Source of the DNA: Tubiluchus corallicola
Lineage: Eukaryota; Priapulida; Priapulimorpha; Priapulimorphida; Tubiluchidae
Reading direction: 5' to 3'
Assembly: GCA_030141605.1 (NCBI GenBank)
Contig: JAQGDQ010000920.1
Coordinates: 16,441-80,440 of the forward strand
Length of the DNA: 64,000 bases
This document shows, one piece after another, positions 12,375 through 23,960 of this stretch. The translations under genes and the position numbers were made by a program. Below the pieces are notes generated by a model. It ran no database searches, had not been told where the DNA came from, and was given only the letters and a program-made list of their open reading frames with translations. Numbering within the stretch: the stretch's first letter is position 1; each line of letters starts with the position of its first letter.

Positions 12375-12388
12375 TTTGTTTATTTCAG
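12375..12388 (+). promoter_or_regulatory. Predicted 3' splice site of a 5'-UTR intron, gene B
   Basis: The pyrimidine-rich tract CTTTTTGTTTATTTCAG ends 31 bp before the start codon of zinc-finger gene B and is followed by ATAAC. It matches the arrangement upstream of paralogue A. Confidence 0.45.
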
Positions 12389-12419
12389 ATAACCGCATTT
12401 TGGTTTACCTAATTAAGTT

Positions 12420-13289
12420 ATGGATATGGAGCCGCCGCTGCTTTATTACAAATGTACAGCGTGTGCTGAGTGCTTTCTGACGGAGGAAATATTCTTTGCT
12501 CATACTCGTACCTGGCATTGTAAAATTTTAGTGTGTGAAGGTCAAAATCCTGTTGTTGACACTATGTACATGTCTGAAAATGGTCATTTGTCAGCAATGA
12601 ACCACTGTGAAACACAGGAGTCTGTAAGTCATGCTGACTACAATATCACCATAAAAGAAGAGACTGATGACTTCAGCAATATTGTAAAAGATGAATATGA
12701 AAACGAAGATTGCGCGAAACGCGACGCTGATGATGGCAGCGATGACGTTGTAGTAGTAACACCTTCCTTCATTCCACCTGCTTCGTTTACTTCCGGTCAT
12801 TTGTCAGGAAGTGCACTGGTACCTTTAGCAGGTTGCAGCCGGGAAGCTGAGGAAGACAGTGTGGAAAAGAACCACGGTCAAGCGGAGATTGAACAGGACA
12901 TTAATTTTCCCGAGCAAGGGTTTTTGTCCAAGTGGCTACTGATGCAGCAGAATTCGAATAGTACCAGTTTTCTCTGCAGAAGTGGTCAACAAACTCGCAA
13001 GCAAAGGTTTTATAAGAAACCTGCAGTAAAACGGCGTATTAACAAGCCATTAAGATCAGCCAGCAACTCAACACCAGGAACACTTGGGCTGGTGAGTGTT
13101 AGTAATCAGAGACTGTGGCAGTGCAATACGTGCTTTTATCACACGAAAAGTAAACCTGATTTGATAAAACATGTGCGGTTGCATACGGGTGAAAAACCAT
13201 TCTCCTGTCCATTTCCAAGCTGTGAAAGAAGATTTAGTGATAAAAGCAACCGCAATAAACACGTTAAATCGCACACGCCCAAATACTGA
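12420..13289 (+). CDS. C2H2 zinc-finger protein B (289 aa, single coding exon)
   Basis: Paralogue of the protein at 3760 with the same plan. Finger 1 at about residues 10-33 reads YKCTAC, twelve residues, then HTRTWH, followed by CKILVCEGQNP. The acidic linker includes TIKEE (SUMO-type consensus) and runs of Asp/Glu. Basic stretches (KQRFYKKPAVKRRINK) come before the C-terminal fingers and could serve as a nuclear localisation signal. Finger 2 is CNTC ... KHVRLH. Finger 3 is CPFPSC ... KHVKSH, with four residues between the cysteines; unlike gene A it keeps the last His. The frame begins ATG-GAT-ATG, so residue 1 or 3 could start the protein. Finger 1 is the most conserved part between A and B at protein level while the codons differ silently. 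Function unknown; probably a transcription factor. Confidence 0.85.
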   Translation: MDMEPPLLYYKCTACAECFLTEEIFFAHTRTWHCKILVCEGQNPVVDTMYMSENGHLSAMNHCETQESVSHADYNITIKEETDDFSNIVKDEYENEDCAKRDADDGSDDVVVVTPSFIPPASFTSGHLSGSALVPLAGCSREAEEDSVEKNHGQAEIEQDINFPEQGFLSKWLLMQQNSNSTSFLCRSGQQTRKQRFYKKPAVKRRINKPLRSASNSTPGTLGLVSVSNQRLWQCNTCFYHTKSKPDLIKHVRLHTGEKPFSCPFPSCERRFSDKSNRNKHVKSHTPKY

Positions 13290-15089
13290 TTGCAGACATG
13301 TAGTTCTTGATCTCGAAAAGGCTTCAGACAGCAGGCTACTTGTAGTAAAGACTTGTAAAATAAGAATGAACTAAAATGCAGAAAAACAGTGAAATGTAAC
13401 CGCATTTAGATTTAAGAAAACTAATGAAAGTGTTGAGTATAAGATTACTATAATATATGGGTATTTAGCTGGCTTAGATTGAGTGCTGAGCTTTATTCTG
13501 TGCACCGTTTATGTTTCAAATGCTGTGTATGTAATAGAAATGAAAATTTATGGTCATTTGCACATTGCATTGAGAAACAATGTTGGATAATTTCTTGGAG
13601 TTCTAGTGTTGTTTTAAAGGACAAGAAAGGCCTAGTTAAAGAAAGTCAGAAAATTTTCGCTAAAGAATTATAACGGTTAGGGGCAATCTTAAGCGTTTAT
13701 CATACTCACGTTAAAAGAATTTTCTGTTTGTTTTCATTTTAAATGCTCCCGCGAGACTGTCACGGCGGCGCCATATTAGATGGCGTCACAGAACCACAAC
13801 ACAAATCTTTATAGTACACGTGCTCAGAACTCACTGCGACTATGTTCTAGTGATGTCATGCCACGTCACATGCTGGCTTTTCAATTGGCGGACTAAATGA
13901 AACATGTCTGCGCCAACGTTTACTGCAGCGGTTGAAATATTTTACAAAAATTGGAGTAAATGCGAAAACTAGAGTATTTTATTCGCTTAAGAGTACTGAA
14001 GTGATATAATTTTTTATTGCGAGTTTTCTGAGGCTTACTTTGGTTGGCCATTTTCTTGTCTTTTGAATTTATAATTTAGGTATGCTGTGATTACTTCCCA
14101 TTCTTCTTTTCTTTTATGTCGGTGGTCATTGTTGCGCTGTAGATTGACAGAGCAAACTGAGTGCGCACTAATGCTTTATAGATATGAAACAGCGCATTAA
14201 GCAGGCGTTAATTGTTCGGGCTTTAATTTCTGTACGCCGCGTAGCTAGTGGTTAAAAAAGTTCGTTTTAGTGTTGTCTGTAACTTTGTATAAATTATAAT
14301 GCAAGTGTTGTCCACTATTACAGGAAGCTACAATCTTAGTACATTTTTTGCCTTTAGAATTTTTTTGTTTATGGGCTTCTTGTGAGGCGAAGAAATAAAA
14401 AGAAAAAATTGAGAATATTTATAGTGACAGAAGTTTAGCGATGCCGAGCCTTGCCAATAAATGAATAGGTGACCGTTATGAGTACTTATTCTCTATTAGT
14501 TCTGGTTATTTCTCCAGTTAAGATGTATTCACATTCGGACATTGCTAAGACACTTCGCCATGTGCTGGTCTATGTTATATAATAGGTTGATCTCAGATGA
14601 CGTCACACTCACGTGACTCAGTAGTTTCGTCTCTCTTCACTTTTGTTTTATGCCGTAACAATGTATTTCATTTTTCTCTTATTTAACAAAGTTTTATCAG
14701 TACATACTTCATCCTGTTATGTGTCATCTTCATCCGTAATATAAGAATCTAGTATTTCATCTTACCACAACAGTGCACATTTAGTAGGCCGTACCATTAG
14801 TGCTTTTTGGGTTTTCGCTCATTGAAGCATAATGAACTTGGAATACCATGAAATAGACAAATTTTTTTAAAGTTGGAGTTCGAACCAAATATATCATGTT
14901 ATCTGACTGATTCGTGTCATTTCTTTGATCTTGTTTGAAACATGTGAATTTTGTTACTTCTTTCGGATATTTCAACAGAACCTTAATGGAAATAGCAATT
15001 GGTTTCTATTTTTTGTTTGTTTGCCTGTTTGTTTCACTATTCACTTCGTTGTACCTTTATTTGCTTAACTAGCAGGCGGGCAGTTCAAC
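13290..15089. other. Non-coding stretch
   Basis: Contains the probable 3' UTR of zinc-finger gene B. The first clear AATAAA hexamers are distant (14393, 14458), so the transcript end is uncertain. A CpG-rich patch with GACGTCA and CACGTG-like sites lies at 13745-13900 and another at 14590-14630. I see no coding exons. Confidence 0.35.
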
Positions 15090-15534
15090 TAGCAGGATGG
15101 TTAGCAGATAGTTTGGTTAGCCGTTTATACTTCATACTGATTATGCATGACTGGTTTATGCCCGATATATTGACTCATTCGGTTTTTAGTAGATCATTGG
15201 TTTGCTGGTTTATAGGTTGTGTGCTTGGTGTTGACTAGCTGATTGTTTGGTGTCTTGGTTGTTTTGTTGGCTGGTTGACTAGTTGGTTTGTAGGTTGGAT
15301 GGCTGACTGACTGACTGACTAATTTATTTTTTGGCTTCACGATTGTTTGTGCAATGTTGGCTGATTGTATGGCTAGCTGGTTAATTAAATATTGGCTATC
15401 AGGTTGACTATATAGTTGATTAGTTGCATATTATTTATCCCTATCAGCACTGACTAGGTTATTAGGTGGATGGCTTCCTGAATGGTTGGTTGGTTAAACT
15501 TAGTTATTAGTCCTCAGACTACAATGTTTTTATT
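15090..15534. repeat. TTGG-rich low-complexity region
   Basis: Dense, degenerate repeats of TTGGTTGG, GGCTGG and GACTGACTGACTGAC, consistent with a decayed simple-sequence array. No open frame spans it in a meaningful way. Confidence 0.6.
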
Positions 15535-15785
15535 GTTGATGTTTGGTTGAGTGTTTAGACAGGAATTTGTGGGGGGGGGTAGTTGTGTGTAATTGCTTGT
15601 TCATGTTGATTGTCTGCAACAACTGTAAAGTCGGTCATTTGGTCAGTTGGTTGTTTTTTTTGTTGATGTTTGGTTAAGTGTTTAGACGGGAGTTGCTTGG
15701 GTGGGTGGTTGTGTATAATTGGTTGTTCATGTTGATTGTCTGCAACAACTGCAAAGTCGGTCAATTGGTCAGTTGGTTGTAAAGT
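15535..15785. repeat. Tandem duplication, period about 127 bp
   Basis: Two adjacent copies, each starting GTTGATGTTTGGTT(G/A)AGTG and ending GTCGGTCA(T/A)TTGGTCAGTTGG, with small differences including a run of nine to ten G in the first copy. Confidence 0.8.
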
Positions 15786-18140
15786 TGAGGTGTTCGTCCA
15801 CTTTACAGCTGCTTTTTTGGAGCTTTGCCATTTAAATAGCTAGTTGCTGATTTGCTAAATGATCGAGCGAATTGGCTCATTTTGCTTGGTTGGTTAGTTG
15901 TTTTAACTTTCTTGTCTTTTCTTTAAAAGCATTTTCTAATCTCTGACTAAGTTAGTGTAATATCACTACAGCAGCTGAATCATGTTAATTATAAAGTCGG
16001 TCGCTGTCGTGTTTTCCTGTGCAACATTCTTATTAACCGTGCAGGTAGCTCGGTAATCAGTAATGCTGTTTCTATGAGAAGCTGTGGGAAGAGGTTGCTT
16101 TCTCACTGTAGTCACGTGATTCATTCGAATCGATACCGACATGCTTCTTATCGATTTCAGGCTATTCCTCACCACATTTTCAGTGTCTTGCTGTTATTAA
16201 TTGTGACTCACATACGTATGCGAAATGTTAGTTATTTAGTGCTTTGAAATTGAAGTTAATTGCTTGCCGGAGGTAGATGTAGTGCAAAAACGTAACATTC
16301 AGTCTGAGTACTTTCACTCATTAATGACGGTAAGCCCGCTAATTAAGCCGGTATATTGTTACTTCTATGCTGATCTAATGAGTTGTTATTCAGCAAAGAT
16401 GATTTATATGTATGTATTTATGGCGCGTAAAACCAGAAATGTTTTTATCTGAATGCATCGAAAGTATGCTTGCCAGTTTTGGAGCTTTCATCGATATCGA
16501 CACACACTATGGGCTTAGTTATACAAAATTTAAATTACTATAATATATAGTACCAAGTGTAACAGATTGTACAAAGAAACTTTTAACAACTGGCGTACAG
16601 TTTTTATATTTAGGTTTCTCCGTGGATATAATCAATTTGTTCAGCATGCGTCATCGTTTTTCACAATTTTTTATTACTCGATTTTCTGAAAGCGTTAGTG
16701 GCGTATTACTGTACTAGGTACGATAATTAGCATTAATTAGCATGTTAATGGCAGCACGGTTTCTTATGCGTATGGTTTATGACTGCATGTTACAGACCAC
16801 TCCTGTTTTTTGTGTATCAATGATGTAATGATGTCTTAACTTAACTGACAGTTAAATTTGTAATTCTGCAGACTTGAAACGATTTAGTGACTGTAATGCA
16901 ATGCAATCCATATTAACACAAATTTTATTCTTAATTACAATTACAGTGACAGCAAAAAGCATAACGTTTCAAATTGAGTAATGCTATCATTTTTCTTGAG
17001 ATGCAAGAATAAGAAAGAAGGGCTGTGGGAGGAATGCATGAAATTACTAATTTTTAGGGAGCTTTTTTATATTAGGTCTACTAATTAGCACGCAAAGACA
17101 ATATTCACATTTAAAAAAAGGATACACTCACTTAGAAAAACACACACATCAAATAAGAACTTAATTGTATCTCACTTTATCAGGTACTGCAGTAGTGGTC
17201 AGTACTTGCCAGTAATTTCTTATTTAATCTTGATGTGTCTTTTCATGCAACTCTACTTTTTTGTGTGTGTTTTCTTGGTGTTGTGGGATTACTCCATTAA
17301 TTGGCACTAATCTTGTCACTATAAGAATTGAGTTTGCACTATTCAACTTTAATTTTACACATACAATATTAAGCCGTGAGTACCATGTGGTACACGTATC
17401 ACATTGGAACAGATCAGTAGAAATTAATACCCATGCAGTGTATATGCGAAGCTCGCTGAGGAAAATCTCTCATTTAGTTGGAAGCCACAGTCACCCAGTT
17501 TCTTTAAAGGACAAAAATTTGAACTAGCTAAAGTTGGAATTTCTATGTGATTTGCTACCAATGATTATTATTGACGTGATCAATGGGAAAAAGCAAGAAT
17601 TAATGCCAGATATCTTGACTTGTGGCTCCATAATGAAGTTGTACTTCAGTCAACCTGGCCGGTTTTAGTGCTTATTCAATGCAGCCTTCAAATTTCATGG
17701 TCCATCTAGAGTTCTTATTTACAATGCAGTAGTGTCATATTTTGAAGCTCAGTTAAAACCTGCAAAGTGATAAAATTTAGAGAAATTATTGGGCTCACCG
17801 TAGAGGTGTAAGAGGTGTAGAGGTGACAGGATACAGTTTTCTTTTTTGGCTTGCTCCTTTATGATGTGGATATATAGGAACCTGATAGAAATATTAGAAT
17901 AGCCGCTGCAAATCGCCATAAACCCACAATTAGCTGACAAGCCTGGTTCAAATAATACAGAAAAACACCAAATAAAACGGTATATGTGAATACAATTATG
18001 TACGTTAGTAATATTATTAAAATATATAATTATTTTACTTTATATTGCAGAATTTCCTCAATTTGCCCCAAAAATTATGTCTGAGCGAGTTAAGTGTAGT
18101 TCGTGCAAAAAAATTAAAGATGAATGCTTCCAAAGCTGAA
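15786..18140. other. Non-coding stretch
   Basis: No supported gene. Short open frames at 16264-16452 and 17261-17527 have no domain or splice context. No RNA gene seen. Confidence 0.4.
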
Positions 18141-18797
18141 GGTTTCCCGTCGTGCTTAATTGCGTTTGTTTACAAACACTGCGTGTTTTCTCACTTTCTA
18201 ATTTCAGCTTTCTGCACAAAATGTGTTAGGTGTAATGGTTAACCGGTCTGCCAGACTTAATTAGTAGGCCTACTTTTCTCTCTGTCCTGTGCTAGGAATT
18301 ATAATTTTGAAACTTTTACGTTCTGTAGACTAATTAGGCGCTATTACACTTTCGCACCGCCTAGCTTTTCCTGGCCTATTGGTTGTTTTCACGCCAGAAA
18401 GCAGACCAACAGGCGTAATATACACCATATTCCCATAATATTATTGCTGCGTACGCTTTATAAGTCCAGGTTTCCCGTCGTGCTTAATTGCGTTTGTTTA
18501 CAAACACTGCGTGTTTTCTCACTTTCTAATTTCAGCTTTCTGCACAAAATGTGTTAGGTGTAATGGTTAACCGGTCTGCCAGACTTAATTAGTAGGCCTA
18601 CTTTTCTCTCTGTCCTGTGCTAGGAATTATAATTTTGAAACTTTTACGTTCTGTAGACTAATTAGGCGCTATTACACTTTCGCACCGCCTAGCTTTTCCT
18701 GGCCTATTGGTTGTTTTCACGCCAGAAAGCAGACCAACAGGCGTAATATACACCATATTCCCATAATATTATTGCTGCGTACGCTTTATAAGTCCAG
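18141..18797. repeat. 328-bp tandem duplication, essentially identical copies
   Basis: The segment beginning GGTTTCCCGTCGTGC at 18141 is repeated from 18469; I saw no differences by eye. Each copy spans the flank, the 9-bp target site and the left end of the transposon at 18665, so the duplication arose after that transposon inserted. Identity this high means either a very recent event or an assembly artefact. Confidence 0.9.
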
Positions 18798-19375
18798 ATT
18801 AAAATCATGCATTACTTACTTACAGCCGCCATTAAAAGCTGCACGTGAATAACCGTGTTTACATCACTGATGCGCAATCGCTCTCGCGCAGTGACGTGTG
18901 TGGCACTTAACCTGTATTTTTAGTTTCTTCACATAATTTATGATTATTAGGGTTGCAGCTACGAGAGTTTGTATCGTATCGCGGGTGGGCCTGGAACGGA
19001 ACAGTTATTTATCATAAATTTTATTTATTACTGTAGTATTATTACTATTAGATTATAAAAAAGTAAAGGTTTTTTCTTTATTTCGTAAATGCGGTGAAGA
19101 TGAAAGTGTGTCACGTGCCTTTAAGCTAGGCCCTGATAATGCATAAACTAGTACGAAATTCGTCACGTGACCACACACACAAACAAGATGGCGATACTGT
19201 GTCGAACTGTGAATACAGCGTAATTATTGTTAATTATGCCTAAATAAGATTAAATTACAATTAGATTAGCGGAAACATTCACTGATGACGTAAGAATAAT
19301 AGAATGATGACTTACGAGCCTAAAAACGAGTAATAACCTATAAAAAGCTAGGCGGTGCGAAAGTGTAATAGCCCC
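18665..19375. mobile_element. Non-autonomous DNA transposon, 9-bp target duplication
   Basis: The left end starts GGCGCTATTACACTTTCGCA and the right end, reverse complemented, GGGGCTATTACACTTTCGCA. Matching inverted repeats extend about 33 bp to CCGCCTAGCTTTT. The 9-mer GACTAATTA flanks the element directly on both sides (18656-18664 and 19376-19384). A 9-bp duplication and G-rich ends fit Mutator-like or Merlin elements. The 711-bp body has no transposase. A second left end with its own GACTAATTA lies at 18337 because of the tandem duplication. Confidence 0.85.
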
Positions 19376-19384
19376 GACTAATTA

Positions 19385-22029
19385 AGTCTGTAGACTATGC
19401 TAGACTAATTCAATTGCTGACCAAACTACATACTACAGTGTACTAACTTATTCATGATTACTGGAGGAAAATTTTCGGCTAAAATTGTCTGATTCATATT
19501 CAATGTGTGTAATAATACACGAAGACCAGAGTGTAAAAATACAAATGTATCAGAAGATTTGTATCTAAAAAAAAGTAAGACGTGGCATGATTGAGTGTGC
19601 TGTTAAGAGCATCAGCACCCCTGGACTATATCTAACTTTGGTGGCTAATTCAGTGGTGAAATAAATAATATTAACGTTTAACAATAATTATTGGTATTTT
19701 GGCAAAAACAAATCCTTGTTTAGCTTTTCAAGGCCACGTAATTTCATATTATATTGTTTTGTTTACTTGGTTACAAAAAAGCAGAATCATATGCACATAA
19801 TACAAATTATAAGAAAGATTTGACTTTCGAAATCAGACAGGCTTATGGGTATGATAAATGTCTTCAAGTCTGATTTGGCTAAATTTTACAGTGGCAGCCA
19901 ATACCCGTATACTTGAAATAGATCTGCATGAGTTTTGAACTGCTCACTACCCGGGTGAGTTCATGAAATCTACTGACTGAACTATTTTAAATAGTTTTTT
20001 CAAAATATTCTGTAAAAAGTTTCTGGCATTTCTTCATTATGAACTGACAGCTCCATGATGCCCTGGAATCACATTGTTGAAGTAACCGAACCTGATATTT
20101 GAAGTGATTTAAAGTTAAGCAAGGGCATACGTTCACTTATTCAGCTGTGTGGTGTGTCAGCTGCAGAACAATATTTCCTAGTCGGTGCTTTGCTACTGTC
20201 TTACAAAAGAATGTATTACAAAATTGTAAAAAAATATTTTATTCTTCCTGGTTGAGCTTTACCACTAAGTTGACTGCCACACATCCCATTTATGGCTATT
20301 GCATAATTCCACAAAGTGCACTTGCAATCTTTCATGTTTCTGCCTTTTAATGCTTTATTCATTGCACTGCATCTTCGATTAAATGTGATTGATGAGTACC
20401 GCTTTAGCTAATATAATGAAACAACGTTCCCAAGCGGGTGGAAGGAAATTTTTTCAGCTAAAGTTATGTTTACAAGCTAGCTGTCTATTAGGTATGTAGT
20501 AGGTAGTTTTTTTAACTAATTACAAAGTTACAGAAAGTAAACTCCCATTGTAATGGAAGGGCAGAGGAGTTTGTAATCACGGATAGACCATAATAAAAAT
20601 TAATGAGGTGATACAAAAAGTACAGTATGATGACACGTCTTAATTGAAAGAAGCAGTGAGTACATGCAAACCATTCATGTGTGTGTGGAAAAATACCACG
20701 ACATGCTGACTTGTGGCACTGGTATACTCAGTGTGTCATCCACCGATCTGCTGCTGCAACATCAGTTTGGAAAGCATACTTGTTTGGTATAGCCAGAATG
20801 TTTAGACCAATGGTGACTCGTAGCTAAAATTAAATGGGCATGCTGCTACAGAAAATGTTTAGCCATTGCTTTAATACTGTGTAAAACAAAACAAAACAAC
20901 ACACACGCATATATATAATTTTAATGTTGTAATTGTAATTTAAACATACAAAAATTAATAGTAAAGTTGATAAAATCCTAAACACAAAAATATTTTTTGC
21001 TTACTAATGGCCTAAATTATCGCAGTTCAAGCTTGATCCATTCACGGTAAGCACGTGACAAGCGACAATAAACTGTGTGAGTGACAGTACTTTCTCTACC
21101 TGGCCTCAGATATGTGCGCATGGCCGCATGCGTATGATAGACAAACACTGCATTCTTGGAGAGCACTGTGCTGGGCTGTGAAGCAGACGTTACTAACCTC
21201 ATGTGCTCTGGTTCTGTATAAATATAAAGAAGGAACCAAAGAAAAAAGATTTATTATATTGAATATTATCGATAATATCGAGTGAAAATAGGGGGTGCTG
21301 CGGTTTCACAATACCTATACACGAGCTGCCACTGGCTTAGACGACATTCGGTTACAGTAGTTTAACAGAAATAGTCAGTTATTTCCATCGTAATTGGATC
21401 TGCTGTAACGAATGTTTACAGTACTAGGATAACATTCTGTTAATTGTCTGTTGTCTTATTGGTTTTGCTTTTATCTCATTTTCGTCTTTTATCGGTTAAA
21501 TTTTATTGTCCTATTTACTAAATTACCATTTATCTTGCTTCGGCTTATGCATTTTATTCTATTTTAGCAATTTCTGAAGTATTATTTCTCTATTTCTCCA
21601 TCTCTATTTAAAATGTTTCTGAAAATTGTGTCATCTACCTAGAGTAAGTCAATTGTACTTTCTTTAGCTCACACATACGAAAATCTCTTACTTCTAGTCT
21701 TTTAGTACAGCAAATGATTTTTTTTCAAAATGGCAGCCGCAGAAACTTGCCAGCTAGCTGGGCTTTGTTTTTTTTTTGATGTATTGTCTAGTTTAAAAAA
21801 TGGTGTGTAATGATTGGAGTTTGAAGCTTTACTCGGCTTGAGAAATCAGATAAACTGATTTGAATAAAATATCGTGTTTTTCGTGTTTTTTGAAATTTTC
21901 GAGCTTTACGTTAACTATCTGAAATGTATTATTGCTAATGTGCCAAGAATATTTCGGTTGTTAACCGTTAATGTGTTTCGTTAATTTCGTTAATAGTAGT
22001 AATTTTCTGCTGTTTACGATCTGTGTTTA
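19385..22029. other. Non-coding stretch
   Basis: No supported gene. The minus-strand frame 21017-21202 (61 codons) and plus-strand 20147-20350 have no known domain. CA-rich and AAAAC-rich simple repeats occur near 20880-20910. Confidence 0.4.
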
Positions 22030-22830
22030 ATTGCTCCCTGTTCACAGTCACTACAAAAATTGCTTGATTACTGCGAAGAATATGCTAAACATAATGATAT
22101 TGTAATTAATGCTTTGAATAGAACAACTGCTTATTTTATTCCTAATGCATTTAAGAATGTCAGCTTTGCTAATGTAACTTTGCAATGAGAAGCGATTAAA
22201 CTCGAACATGAAGTAAAATATTTTGGTCACATAATTAAAGATAATTGTAAAGACGATGCTGATATTTTAAATCAATTGCAACTTTTTTATATTAGATTTA
22301 TATATTCTTTGCAGAAATTTTAGTTTTTGCTCGGCTGATGTCAAACATGTTCTGTTTAAATCATATTGTTGAACTTTTTACTGTTCTAAGATCTGGATCA
22401 CTTTTAATGTTGGCACTATTAGGAAATTAAGCGGCCTACTATTATGCATTGACGAAGTTTTTTGCTTACCGTAGGGGCACCACAGCATTGAGAAGATGTG
22501 TCGAAAATGGCTGTAATCATTTTAAAGTCATTTTACGCAAATTACTTTTAGTCTTCGTCAACAAGTTTTAAATTCAAGCAATGAAATCATACGCAGTTTT
22601 ATTCATAATTCTGATGTCATTTTAACTTTGAATATATTTTCCCATCGGGAATATACACATACTAACTTTTTTTTACATATTTAGCTTGCTAATCCTCTCT
22701 TCTTTGTGTAAATATTTCTTTTATTTGTCTTGTAGTCATATTTTTAATCCTAATTTTTAACTAGGCTTTGTTTATCGTTCTATGGCACTTTTTATTTACT
22801 GAAATAAATGTAAAATAAAAAATAATAAAA
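22030..22830 (+). mobile_element. LINE fragment with reverse-transcriptase remains
   Basis: Translated in shifting frames, the segment gives LQKLLDYCEEYAKHNDIVIN, then EVKYFGHIIKDN and DADILNQLQLFYIRF, then a match to the F-CS-DVKHVLFKSYC block. This order is that of the later reverse-transcriptase motifs and thumb of CR1/I-like non-LTR elements (the KYLGH and ADI..Q blocks). Several stops and frameshifts are present. It ends with an A-rich AATAAAT tail near 22805-22835. It is a dead 5'-truncated copy, related in its C-terminal part to 38895-39430. Confidence 0.75.
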
Positions 22831-23863
22831 TAAATATAAACAGTGCTGACTGTAGTGACTCTAACGTATTATCTCAGCTGTCTGCATGCTTGCATTGTCG
22901 GCTCAGGCATACTGGCAGCCTTACTTGGGTACACATTTGACATATTTGCATATATAGTGCTTTACATTATTAAATACTGGGCAGAACTATATTGTTATGA
23001 GCGAGTTGTTTAACAAATTACCGTCGTCTGCAATGTTCGTACAGTTGTTGCTGTGCCACTATATTGTTCCCCTATTGCTAGCAAATCAATATTCCAATAC
23101 ACTATGCAGCTTTGCTATATTAACTTGCCTGTGTCACTGGCGGAGAAACCTTGGATGTGAACACAGCCACTACATTAATTGCTCGTTGCTGAATCTAATC
23201 TGATGTGCATGGCTGCATCCAAGTGCAACTACTTTTCTATGGTAGCAAGCTTTAATAATAACAAGTCGTGCTAGTTGAACGATGGTCTACTTGCAAATTT
23301 GCCGACAGTGTTACCGAGTAATACATTCTACAGGCGGTGCATTCGTAACAGGTATATTCCAAGAGATTGTGGGTTGGCAGGTGAATTTGAAAGAAGAAGA
23401 AGAAGGCTGGATTTTATGCCTGAGTTGGATGGATTAAAAAATGTTAAAGAAAGAGTCGTGTTCCTGTTGAAAAACATGAATTAAAACCATTAATTGCAGC
23501 CAAAAGCTGGTGCCTCGTTAAAACCTATTATTAGATTCTAGTAGTTTAGTGTTTTATTATGTTACACGTTAGTGATTCATACTTCTTATGCTAGGCCTCT
23601 TTCTTTTTGCAAGTTGAACAAACTGTTTTTTTAAATCTAACATTATAGCGTAGAAAATACAGTTTTTATCATGCGGCAAAATTTTTCTTGTTTACAAATC
23701 AGTGTCAGCGATTTTCCCTATCGGACTTGCTAAATTTTTCAATAGCTTGTTTAGTAATGGCCGTTTTATGTTCGTTTCAGAGAGACATGACTTGGAAAAC
23801 GAAAAATACCATTTAGTCGCAATATTATAAATCTTGAAGCCGGGTTCTATTAAAGGGGCAGTC
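22831..23863. other. Region upstream of VPS13 start codon
   Basis: Probably holds the VPS13 promoter and 5' UTR, but I cannot mark a start site or TATA box. A frame at 23333-23484 (CIRNRYIPRDCGLAGEFERR ... FLLKNMN) follows a TTCTACAG acceptor-like sequence and could be a terminal exon of another gene. I do not recognise it. Confidence 0.35.
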
Positions 23864-23960
23864 ATGTTTGAGGGCGTGGTAGCTAGTCTGTTAAACAAGT
23901 ACCTTGGAAAGTATGTGCAGAACTTAGATGCAGAAAATCTAAACATCGGCATCTTTGGTG
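23864..23960 (+). CDS. VPS13: VPS13 exon 1
   Basis: Residues 1-32 and the first base of codon 33. Carries the amphipathic chorein start MFEGVVASLLNKYLGKYV and NIGIFGG. Donor GTG|GTACGT. Confidence 0.93.

Noticed and set aside
23333-23484. Terminal exon of an unknown gene upstream of VPS13
   Set aside because: Only an acceptor-like TTCTACAG and a 50-codon basic frame; no homology, no polyadenylation signal nearby.
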